Positions 6,270 through 12,470 of a DNA stretch of 12,470 nucleotides are shown here, piece by piece (position 1 is the first letter of the stretch; each line of letters opens with the position of its first letter). The notes beneath the pieces were generated by a model. The model was not told where the DNA came from and made no database searches. It saw only the letters and a list, made by a program, of their open reading frames with translations. The translations under genes were made by a program, and so were the position numbers. The DNA comes from Actinomycetes bacterium (lineage in GTDB: Bacteria > Actinomycetota > Actinomycetes > Actinomycetales > Micrococcaceae): NCBI GenBank assembly GCA_023426375.1, contig JAFAAV010000105.1, positions 1 to 12,470 on the forward strand, read 5' to 3'.

Positions 6270-6315
6270 CTGTTCTCGGTGACCGGCGCGACCTCAGCCG
6301 GCCACCGTAGAACAG
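6270..6315. terminator. Long hairpin after the SDR gene, candidate U-less terminator of the amidohydrolase operon
   Basis: An outer arm pair CTGTTCT (6270-6276) / AGAACAG (6309-6315) and an inner pair CGGTGACCGGC (6277-6287) / GCCGGCCACCG (6297-6307) stack into an 18-bp stem with one bulged base (6308), one wobble and a 9-nt loop. It begins 7 bp past the SDR stop codon on the minus strand and ends before the DUF368 leader. No T-tract follows on either strand, so efficient intrinsic termination is uncertain; it may be an RNA 3'-end stabiliser. Confidence 0.6.
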
Positions 6316-6322
6316 ACGGTGA

Positions 6323-7123
6323 TCAGACCGCGGACCAGCCGCCGTCCGAGGGCAGGATGGCTCCGTTGATGTTCACGCTGTCATTGGAGGCCAAGAATGT
6401 GATGCTGGCAGCCAGGTGCGCGGCCTGGGCCATGCCCGGCATGTTGGAGCGCACTCCTCCCAAGCGAACTGCGCCGGACTCGGACATGTCCGCCGGAAGC
6501 TTGATGCCGGTGGCCACGCCACCCGGCGCCACCGCGTTGAACCGAATGCCCTGAGTGGCATACATGAAAGCAGAGCTGACGGTCAGACCCACCACGGCGT
6601 GCTTGGAAGCGGTGTAGGCGGCACCCGCAGCGGAACCGCGCAGACCCGCCTCTGAGGTCAGGTTGACCACGCTGCCGTGACCGGCCTCGAGCATCAAGGG
6701 GATCACGGCGCGGGTCAGGCGCATCATGGCGTCGACGTTCACGGCGAAGACCTTTTGCCACGTCTCGTCCGTGACCTCGTGCAGCGGTGCGAAGTTGTCC
6801 ATCACACCGGCGTTGTTGATCAGGGCGTCCACGCGATTGTCGGCGGCTGACAGGATGCCGGGGATCGCGTCAGGATCCGTGAGGTCCGCTTGCACGGGCA
6901 CCAGGGACTCCGAGAACTCGCTGGAGAGATCGTCCAGACCATCGGTGTTCAGGTCCACTGCGACCACGCGGCCGCCCTCGCGGAGAATCCGGGAGGTCGT
7001 GGCCAGGCCGATACCAGCACCTGCGCCCGTGACGATCACCGTCTGACCGGCGAACCGTTCGGGCACGATCCGCTCTTCCCACTCGAGATTCAACATGGTG
7101 GGCATACCCGGAGTTTCAGTCAT
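6323..7123 (-). CDS. Short-chain dehydrogenase/reductase (classical SDR, NAD(H)-type)
   Basis: A 266-residue cytoplasmic oxidoreductase with every classical SDR motif: the cofactor loop TGAGAGIG (32-39), acidic Asp57 at the end of strand 2 (VVAVDLN), which favours NAD(H) over NADP(H), NNAGV (103-107), the active-site Ser157 (NLTSE), Tyr170 and Lys174 (YTASK), and a C-terminal NGAILPSDGGWS. It would interconvert an alcohol and a carbonyl. The start at 7123 is set by GGGGAGA about 4-5 nt upstream; an ATG at 7138 lies before that site. Its first 8 bases (ATGACTGA) overlap the end of the amidohydrolase gene, indicating translational coupling and membership in the operon MHS symporter, amidohydrolase, SDR. 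It probably acts on a product of the amidohydrolase, but the substrate cannot be read from sequence. Confidence 0.92.
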   Translation of the reverse strand: MTETPGMPTMLNLEWEERIVPERFAGQTVIVTGAGAGIGLATTSRILREGGRVVAVDLNTDGLDDLSSEFSESLVPVQADLTDPDAIPGILSAADNRVDALINNAGVMDNFAPLHEVTDETWQKVFAVNVDAMMRLTRAVIPLMLEAGHGSVVNLTSEAGLRGSAAGAAYTASKHAVVGLTVSSAFMYATQGIRFNAVAPGGVATGIKLPADMSESGAVRLGGVRSNMPGMAQAAHLAASITFLASNDSVNINGAILPSDGGWSAV

Positions 7124-8825
7124 TGTTCTCCCCTTCATCGCGGTAGACGACCCGTCCGTCGCACACGGTCAGAACCGGCCGGAGGTCCTTGAGATCCTCA
7201 GTCTCAACACTAAACGGATCACGGTCCATGAGCACCAGGTCTCCCAGGAACCCCTCCGCGATTCGCCCCAACCGATCCTCTTCGAAGGAAGCACGAGCCG
7301 CAACGGTGGTGAACGCGGCGATTGCTTCGGCCACGGAGATGTTCTGCACGGTGTCCAGGAGCCTACCGGAGGAGGTTCGTCGGGCGACCGCGGCGTACAT
7401 GCCCAACCACGGGTTGGGCGTGGTGACTGGGAAATCCGAGTTGATGGGCGCGTCAATGCCGTGATCGATAAACGTGCGCATCGGGTAGGTGCGCTTGATG
7501 CGCTCCGGACCCAAGTTGTTGAGGTAGCTGTCCCCGAGCTCGAACAGGAACGCGGTAGATGCTGCGGCAATGATGTTGCCGTCCCGCAGCCGGTCCAATT
7601 CTTCCTGGTTGGGCAACCCGCAATGTTCCACCCGATGACGGCGCGATCGCACCACGGTGTCGTAGAGATCGTGAGCCTTGGTCTCACCGGTCTCATCCGA
7701 TGGTCCGCCGGTGTTCTGCGCGCTGTCCGCCGCGTCCCGGCCGCCCGCTTCAATCAGGTCCAGCGCCTGGGTCACGGCACGTTCACCGATACCGTGCACG
7801 GCCACGCGCTGCCCTGCGGCGACGGCCTTGGCCACGAGGGGTTCGATCTCGGAGGTGTCGTAGTAGAGGATGCCGCGCGAGGAACTGCCCTCGAACGGCT
7901 CAGCCACCGCGGCGGTGCGCCCGCCCACGGAACCGTCGAGCACGAACTTGAGACCCTGGTAGCGCAGCATGTCGTTTCCGAAACCGCTGCGCAGGCCGGT
8001 GCCGAGAACGGCGTCGTAACTGCCCGGGAACTCACCTTGCGCGAGCGCGAAGTACCACGGCCGGAAGCGCACCGAGAGTGCACCCTCCGCGAGCAGGGTT
8101 TGATAGACGCCCATCTCGGTGGGGCCGGAGCTCATGTCGTGAACTGTGGTGACGCCCTTGCTGGCCAGGTCATCGAGCGCCAGGCGCATGCCCTCGGTCA
8201 TGCCTTCGGGGGTGTCCGTGGGGAGGTCGACCAGGGACATCGCTTTTTCCTGCAGCAGGCCCGTGGCGCGCCCCGATTCGGGATCACGCACGATGCAGCC
8301 GCCGGACGGATCCGGGGTCTCGTCGGTGATGCCGATGAGCTCCAGTGCGGCGGTGTTCACCAGCGCCATGTGCGCGCACGTACGGCGAAGGAACACGGGG
8401 TTCTCGGGTGCGGCGCGGTCCAGGTCCTCCAGCGTGGGGCCGGGGCCGTCCATACGGTGTTCGTCGTATCCCCAGCCGGCGATCCATTCACCGGGTTCCG
8501 CGTTCTCGGCCGCTTCTCGAAGGGCACCGACAATATCCTCAACAGTCCCTGTCACGGCGGGGCGACAATCCACCTGCAGCAGACTCTTGGCATACATGCC
8601 CGGATGGCCATGCGATTCGATCAGCCCCGGCATGAGAAAGCGCCCACCCGCATCGATCACCGGGGCGTCCGGGGCGCTGCGCTCTCGCGCTTGCTCCGAA
8701 CTGCCCACGTAGGTGATCACACCATCGTTGACGACGACGCCGCGTGGTGCGGTTTCGTACGCGCTGCCGGGGTCGTAGACCACGGCGTTGATGACGGTGA
8801 GGTTGCGGGTGGGACGCTCTGTCAT
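7116..8825 (-). CDS. Amidohydrolase of the YtcJ/NfdA type (amidohydrolase superfamily, Amidohydro_3)
   Basis: A 569-residue metal-dependent hydrolase. An N-terminal beta segment (VINAVVYDP...GVVVNDGVITYVG) leads to MPGLIESHGHPGMY, whose His72-x-His74 is the first metal pair. Further family landmarks are KFVLDGSVGGRTAAV (293-307, where Lys293 may be a carboxylated metal bridge), VAVHGIGERAV (His344), HRVEHCGL (His401), and INSDFPVTTPNPWLGMYAAV (Asp464, the conserved catalytic or metal Asp). The C-terminus returns to a GFLGDLVLMDRDPF beta segment. Length (about 550) fits YtcJ-like enzymes. The characterised relative NfdA cleaves N-substituted formamides to an amine and formate; other members have different substrates, so only amide-like C-N hydrolysis is inferred. 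The start at 8825 is set by GAGGAG with a 6-nt spacer. It lies 18 bp after the MHS symporter and overlaps the SDR by 8 bp. Confidence 0.9.
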   Translation of the reverse strand: MTERPTRNLTVINAVVYDPGSAYETAPRGVVVNDGVITYVGSSEQARERSAPDAPVIDAGGRFLMPGLIESHGHPGMYAKSLLQVDCRPAVTGTVEDIVGALREAAENAEPGEWIAGWGYDEHRMDGPGPTLEDLDRAAPENPVFLRRTCAHMALVNTAALELIGITDETPDPSGGCIVRDPESGRATGLLQEKAMSLVDLPTDTPEGMTEGMRLALDDLASKGVTTVHDMSSGPTEMGVYQTLLAEGALSVRFRPWYFALAQGEFPGSYDAVLGTGLRSGFGNDMLRYQGLKFVLDGSVGGRTAAVAEPFEGSSSRGILYYDTSEIEPLVAKAVAAGQRVAVHGIGERAVTQALDLIEAGGRDAADSAQNTGGPSDETGETKAHDLYDTVVRSRRHRVEHCGLPNQEELDRLRDGNIIAAASTAFLFELGDSYLNNLGPERIKRTYPMRTFIDHGIDAPINSDFPVTTPNPWLGMYAAVARRTSSGRLLDTVQNISVAEAIAAFTTVAARASFEEDRLGRIAEGFLGDLVLMDRDPFSVETEDLKDLRPVLTVCDGRVVYRDEGENND

Positions 8826-8843
8826 GGGTAACTCCTCATGCAG

Positions 8844-10229
8844 TTACTTGCGGTTGAGCAGGTCCCCGCTGATCTGGTCGACGCCCTGCGCGTCATCGCG
8901 GCGGATCATGATTCGCGCGATGATCGAGGAGACCAGGGAAATCACTGCGATCACGAACAGCAGGATGGCCGGGCCTGTAGAGCCACCGCCGGTTGCCACC
9001 AGGATGGTTGCCGCGAGTGCGGGCATAAAGCCCGCGACAACGCCCGCGAGGTTGGCGGACAGCGCAATCGCCGAGTATCGGATCTTGACCGGGAACAGCT
9101 GGGTCAGCACGGTGCCCACGGGGGCGTAGGCGATCGAGGCAAAGCCCAGGCCGAGGATCAGGGCCACGGTGATCATGGCGGTGGAACGAGTGTCCATGAG
9201 CCAGAAGATGGGGAATGCCACGAGCGCGGCAATCACGTAACCGGCAACCACCACGGTGGATGGGCTGGTCTTGTCCGCGATCTTTCCTGCCGCAAACATG
9301 GTCACGATCTGTGCCACGGCGCCCCACGTGATGGCGTTCAGAATCACGGTGGACGGCAGACCCAACTCGTCGACCACGTAGCTGATCATGAACGTGGTGA
9401 GCATGAAGAAACCGGCGTTACCGAACAGGTAGGTACCGATGCCCACGAGGAGACGACCCGGAACCGTGCGAATGATTTCGACAACCGGTGCGCTTTCCTT
9501 CTCGGCGGGCGCGGCGGCCTTGGCCGCCTCGGCATCCTTGAAGTCATCAGTCTCGTCGACCTTGAGGCGGATCCACACACCCACGGCGACCAGCAGGATG
9601 GAGATCAGGTACGGGATACGCCAGGCACCCTCGAGGAACTGTTCACCGGACGCCGCGACAACCGCCGCGACGATCACGCTGGACAGGATGGTGCCGGTGG
9701 GCGAACCCAACTGCACCACAGCACCATAGAAGCCGCGCTTGCCTTCGGGTGCGTTCTCTACGGCCATCAGTGTGGCACCGCCCCATTCACCACCGGCGGC
9801 CATGCCCTGCACGAAGCGGAGTACACCGAGCAGGATGGGCGCTACGAGACCTGCGGTTTCGTAAGTCGGCAGCAAGCCGATCAGTGTCGATGCAACGCCC
9901 ATGGCCACGATGGTGATCATCAGAATGGTGCGGCGGCCGATGCGGTCACCGAAGTGACCGGCGAGCAGCGCGCCGACGGGGCGGGCAATGAAGCCGACGC
10001 CGAAGAGCAGGAACGAACTGATGGTGGCCAGTGCGGGATCGTCGCCGCCGAAGAACAGCGGGGCGAACACGATGGCGGACGTGGTGCCGAACAGGAAGAA
10101 GTCGTACCACTCAAGGGACGTACCCACGTATGCGCCCCACAGGGCACGACGGGCCTTCTTCGGATCGTGGACTCGCTGGGCGGGCGCGGGATCAACGCCA
10201 CCAGCGGGGGAAGCTGAAGTGCTGGACAT
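8844..10229 (-). CDS. MHS-family metabolite:H+ symporter (MFS)
   Basis: A 461-residue inner-membrane importer of about 12 helices. Markers of the MHS branch are GTSLEWYDFFLFG (36-48) at the start of helix 1, the motif-A loop RPVGALLAGHFGDRIGRRTILM (83-104), and RFVQGMAAGGEWGGATLMAVENAPEGKRGFYGA (138-170). A charged, Ala/Glu-rich central loop (about residues 220-245) separates the two halves. MHS carriers take up carboxylates and zwitterions such as shikimate, alpha-ketoglutarate, citrate, phthalates or proline/betaine by proton symport; the cargo here is unknown. The start at 10229 has GAGG about 7 nt upstream; an ATG at 10283 would lie within the likely transcription start region. It is the first gene of the MHS/amidohydrolase/SDR operon, downstream of a good sigma-70-like promoter and the codirectional LysR gene. 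Confidence 0.92.
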   Translation of the reverse strand: MSSTSASPAGGVDPAPAQRVHDPKKARRALWGAYVGTSLEWYDFFLFGTTSAIVFAPLFFGGDDPALATISSFLLFGVGFIARPVGALLAGHFGDRIGRRTILMITIVAMGVASTLIGLLPTYETAGLVAPILLGVLRFVQGMAAGGEWGGATLMAVENAPEGKRGFYGAVVQLGSPTGTILSSVIVAAVVAASGEQFLEGAWRIPYLISILLVAVGVWIRLKVDETDDFKDAEAAKAAAPAEKESAPVVEIIRTVPGRLLVGIGTYLFGNAGFFMLTTFMISYVVDELGLPSTVILNAITWGAVAQIVTMFAAGKIADKTSPSTVVVAGYVIAALVAFPIFWLMDTRSTAMITVALILGLGFASIAYAPVGTVLTQLFPVKIRYSAIALSANLAGVVAGFMPALAATILVATGGGSTGPAILLFVIAVISLVSSIIARIMIRRDDAQGVDQISGDLLNRK

Positions 10230-10293
10230 GGAGAACCTCGAAAGAACGGTGGTGCGGAACCCTGACAGTGTGATGTAGGGCACCGAGAGTGTA

Positions 10294-10334
10294 GGTATTC
10301 ACTATGTGACCCGGATCGCAAGGGGTCAAATACC
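10294..10334. promoter_or_regulatory. Dyads and repeats overlapping the operon promoter (putative LysR-regulator operator)
   Basis: Inverted repeat TGACCC (10307-10312) / GGGTCA (10323-10328) spans the promoter spacer and -35. A palindrome TCAC-TAT-GTGA (10299-10309) sits on the -10. GGTATT (10294-10299) recurs inverted as AATACC (10329-10334). LysR regulators bind T-N11-A dyads in such positions, and the LysR gene is immediately upstream. The link between the two is inference. Confidence 0.45.
10301..10329 (-). promoter_or_regulatory. Sigma-70-type promoter of the MHS/amidohydrolase/SDR operon
   Basis: On the minus strand TTGACC (10329-10324; 5 of 6 to the -35 consensus) and CATAGT (10306-10301; 4 of 6 to the -10 consensus) are separated by exactly 17 bp. 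The predicted RNA start is near 10294, leaving a leader of about 65 nt before the ATG at 10229. Confidence 0.65.
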
Positions 10335-10351
10335 TCTTAAGTACTGTGTTC

Positions 10352-10366
10352 ATGCCGTTCAGGCAT
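10352..10366. repeat. Small hairpin across the LysR-regulator stop codon
   Basis: ATGCC (10352-10356) and GGCAT (10362-10366) form a 5-bp stem with a 5-nt loop that includes the TGA stop of the LysR gene (10361-10359). It is too short and lacks a T-run to be a convincing terminator, so readthrough from the LysR gene into the MHS operon is possible. Confidence 0.3.
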
Positions 10367-11327
10367 AGTTCCAGGGTTCGTCCATGCCACCCCAGTCGGC
10401 GGCGGCCCAGTGGGACAAAAATTGTGACAGCCTACCGGCCAGTTCGAGCAGTTGTTCGTGGGCGTAATGCCCGCGTGGCCACACGAGGTGGAGCTGGAGT
10501 GCGAGAGGTACGCGAGCGGCGTCGTCGGCTATGAGTCCGTGAGAACTGCGCATCTCGGGGACCAGAACGCGAATGGGGTGGGCCCCGAACCGCGGGAGTT
10601 CGGAGGTGAATCCCGTGGCGGTCCCGGAGGCGGCGAGCGCCATGATGGCCTGGCCGTCGTCGGATTCCATAACCGAAGGGAACCGGATGCCCGCGGCGGA
10701 GACCGCGAAATCCAGGAGGTAACGGCTCGCGTTGCGGTGGGTCGGGAGGACCACGGCGTGATCGGCGAAGTCTTCGATGGGCGCCTCGACCACGCCCGCG
10801 AGCGCCATCGGGTGACGCGCGGAGACGCACGCGTAGATCGGTGCGGAACCGAGTAGCTCGGAGACCAGTTCGCCCTGCATGGGGGCGGTGGAGATGGCGG
10901 CGTCGCAGCCTTCGCGCAACGCCACGGGGATATTCGCCTGAATAACGGTGCGCGCGTTTACCACGGGATCGTCCGGGCCGAGCGTGGCGATGAACGGTGC
11001 CAGGAGGTTACGCAGGGTGGCCTCCGTGGTGCCCACTGTGAGGGTCGAGACCCGACCCGTGCTCAGCGTGGCCGCGCCGCGCTCGAAGCGGTCCACTTCA
11101 CCCATCAGTCTGCGCGCCATGGGCACCAGCCGCTCCCCCGCCGTGGTGAGCACGAGCCGATTGCCTTTGGGCCGGAACAGCGTCAGACCGAGGTCCTGCT
11201 CGAACAGCTTGATCTGCCGACTCAACGCCGGCTGCGCCATCCGCAGCGACTGCGCCGCGGCCGTCATGGTCTCCGCATCCACGGCGGCCAGGAAGTACTT
11301 GACCCTGCGAAAACTCATCTCAGCCAT
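10359..11327 (-). CDS. LysR-type transcriptional regulator
   Basis: A 322-residue cytoplasmic DNA-binding protein. Residues 5-64 are the LTTR winged helix-turn-helix: FRRVKYFLAAVDAETMTAAAQSLRMAQPALSRQIKLFEQDLGLTLFRP, then NRLVLTTAGERL. Residues about 92-300 are the two-lobed effector-binding domain (LTVGTTEATLRNLLAPFIA; GCDAAISTAPMQGELVSELL; ALAASGTATGFTSELPRFG). A Trp/Asp-rich tail ends the protein. LTTRs usually respond to a pathway metabolite. The start is uncertain: ATG at 11327 lacks a visible Shine-Dalgarno, and the ATG at 11318 gives a more typical LTTR beginning (MSFRRVKYF) but is no better led. Leaderless or coupled translation from the acyltransferase gene 49 bp upstream is possible. 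It lies codirectionally upstream of the MHS operon, 129 bp away, and is its most likely regulator. Confidence 0.92.
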   Translation of the reverse strand: MAEMSFRRVKYFLAAVDAETMTAAAQSLRMAQPALSRQIKLFEQDLGLTLFRPKGNRLVLTTAGERLVPMARRLMGEVDRFERGAATLSTGRVSTLTVGTTEATLRNLLAPFIATLGPDDPVVNARTVIQANIPVALREGCDAAISTAPMQGELVSELLGSAPIYACVSARHPMALAGVVEAPIEDFADHAVVLPTHRNASRYLLDFAVSAAGIRFPSVMESDDGQAIMALAASGTATGFTSELPRFGAHPIRVLVPEMRSSHGLIADDAARVPLALQLHLVWPRGHYAHEQLLELAGRLSQFLSHWAAADWGGMDEPWNYA

Positions 11328-11376
11328 GGGGTAAGTGTGGCAGGTGACCGTGCCCCTCGCTGCGTCCCAGAAGGCC

Positions 11377-12470
11377 CTAGCCCACCCGCTTCACAAACTC
11401 CCACAGCTTCTCGGCAGCAACCGTCAGGTTCCGTGCAAAACCTTCCAGGTCCTCGGAGGTGTCCCGGCGGTAGTTGATGCAGAACTCGTACCCGTCGGAC
11501 AGGCGCGTGTAGGTCATCCCGAAACCCTCCGGAGTGGTGGGGGCAAAGGCGTAGCGCACGATCTGTTCCGGCCCACCGATGGACGTGGTGGACAGGAAAT
11601 CACGCCGCATGGTCGTCAGACCCGGGTTGGCGAAGAACGAAGTGTCCACGCCATTCCGCTCGGCCACATACTGCAGGCCGAGCAGGTGCCGGTCGATGCC
11701 TTGGGCGGATTTGCACGCCTTGACCCAGCTGCGGTGGGCATCCAGAGCTGCCTGGAACTGCTCCAAGGTCGCCTCGCCAGCCTGCAAGGCCGCGACGAAC
11801 TCCACGGCTTCCGAGGTCACCGGGCGCAGACACTCCGTGCGGCCGGCCTGGTATTCGCGCATGTCCACGGCCTCGTACACGCTGCGCACCCTGTTGTAGG
11901 TGGCCAACTGGGCGTAGAGCATGATGAGCTGCTGAGCGGCGTCGTCGCTGATGCGGAACGGGAGCTCGGCCTTGTGAGGCCGCGGCACGAAGACCCGGTG
12001 CACGCCGTGAAGCGCGGCGTCGCGGCGGTAGGCGGCCAGTTCCTCGAGCAAGGTGGAGCGTAAAGATTCGCTCAGGTCCCACGTCAGCGGCTCCGGCGAT
12101 GCGATCTCGGAGGCGACCGGCTGCTCCGGGATGGCCAGCTCCTGCATACGCGCCACCGCAGCCAGGATGGTGGCGCCGTCCACCGTGCTGTGTTCCACGT
12201 GGATGGCCAGCCAGTCGTCGGCCAGGCACACCTCATAGGTCAATGGCTTGTAGGCCCACGCGTGACCCACCTCGAAGGCCGAATGCTCGAGGTGCTCGAT
12301 GACCTCGGCCTGGGTATCCAGCACATTGACCATGAAGATCATGCGGGTGATCCGGTCGTAGATCTCCGCGTTGTGGGGGTTCTCGGTCAGCTCCTCCAGT
12401 AACGGCGCGGCCTTCTCGCTGCCCAGATAGGACAGCGTGCCGAACGGGAGCTCGGGCTCCGTGGCGGCCT
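11377..12470 (-). CDS. Carnitine/choline O-acyltransferase family protein, C-terminal part (5' end outside window)
   Basis: The minus-strand frame is open from the right edge to a TAG at 11377-11379, giving 363 codons; an internal ATG at 12342 is not the start, since family-like sequence (TLSYLGSEKAAPLLEELTENPHNAEIYDRITRMIFMVNVLD) continues before it. HVEHSTVDGATI carries the catalytic His (codon 12192-12190) and the trailing Asp-Gly. Further landmarks are YNRVRSVYEAVDMREYQAGRTECLRPV (the GRTE acceptor-site block), HRSWVKACKSAQGIDRHLLGLQY (CoA-site helix and DRHLLGL), and DFLSTTSIGG...EGFGMTYTRLSDGYEFCINYR (STS plus GYGxxY-like blocks). The family moves acyl groups between CoA and a carnitine/choline-like alcohol and usually has about 600 residues, so roughly 230 N-terminal residues are missing only because of the window. 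The family is best known from eukaryotes; some actinobacteria carry members of unproven substrate. The LysR gene follows 49 bp downstream. Confidence 0.88.
   Translation of the reverse strand, partial: AATEPELPFGTLSYLGSEKAAPLLEELTENPHNAEIYDRITRMIFMVNVLDTQAEVIEHLEHSAFEVGHAWAYKPLTYEVCLADDWLAIHVEHSTVDGATILAAVARMQELAIPEQPVASEIASPEPLTWDLSESLRSTLLEELAAYRRDAALHGVHRVFVPRPHKAELPFRISDDAAQQLIMLYAQLATYNRVRSVYEAVDMREYQAGRTECLRPVTSEAVEFVAALQAGEATLEQFQAALDAHRSWVKACKSAQGIDRHLLGLQYVAERNGVDTSFFANPGLTTMRRDFLSTTSIGGPEQIVRYAFAPTTPEGFGMTYTRLSDGYEFCINYRRDTSEDLEGFARNLTVAAEKLWEFVKRVG

Noticed and set aside
7095..8831. Long plus-strand open frame opposite the amidohydrolase gene
   Set aside because: Its product is compositionally odd with no recognisable domain, while the minus-strand frame has a full catalytic motif set. 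Long antisense frames are common in high-GC DNA.
8838..10217. Long plus-strand open frame opposite the MHS symporter gene
   Set aside because: The translation is very rich in His, Asp, Gly and Gln with no domain, which is typical of the shadow of a membrane-protein gene in GC-rich DNA.

Overview
High-GC, G/C-ending codon usage, Shine-Dalgarno-led genes with ATG or GTG starts and the family mix point to an actinobacterium. Micrococcales (Micrococcaceae-like) is my best guess from general gene content, but nothing here fixes a genus. I see no tRNA, rRNA, CRISPR array, insertion sequence or phage gene. Both window edges cut through genes.

Layout, left to right. (1) 1-154, minus: the N-terminus of an aldehyde dehydrogenase. 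(2) 332-2632: a TetR repressor (minus) diverging from a DHA2/LmrB-like 14-TM efflux pump (plus). Overlapping inverted repeats lie between them, and a strong hairpin terminator follows the pump. (3) 2694-4055, minus: an MgtE Mg2+ channel/transporter with a GTG start. (4) 4337-4636, plus: a 99-residue secreted Gly/His-rich protein that I do not recognise, closed by a perfect 16-bp-stem terminator. (5) 4784-5221, plus: a PaaI-type hotdog thioesterase whose stop codon overlaps that of the convergent DUF368/PopT-like undecaprenyl-phosphate translocase (5218-6201, minus). (6) 6270-6315: a long hairpin. (7) 6323-10229, minus: a compact catabolic-looking operon read as MHS-family symporter, then YtcJ-type amidohydrolase, then SDR dehydrogenase. 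It has an 18-bp gap, an 8-bp overlap and a recognisable sigma-70-type promoter carrying dyad symmetry. (8) 10359-11327, minus: a LysR-type regulator directly upstream in the same direction. (9) 11377-12470, minus: the C-terminal 363 residues of a carnitine/choline O-acyltransferase-like protein, cut by the window edge.

How the genes may work together. The TetR/DHA2 pair is a standard self-regulated drug-efflux module. The MHS/amidohydrolase/SDR set, with the LysR gene beside it, looks like an uptake-and-breakdown pathway for one small molecule: import, hydrolysis of an amide-like bond, then NAD(H)-linked oxidoreduction of a product. The substrate cannot be read from the sequence. MgtE, PopT-like, PaaI-like and acyltransferase genes are housekeeping or lipid/CoA-related neighbours with no evident functional link to that cassette. 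The least explained items are the small secreted protein, the amidohydrolase cassette with its promoter dyads, and the bacterial member of the carnitine acyltransferase family.
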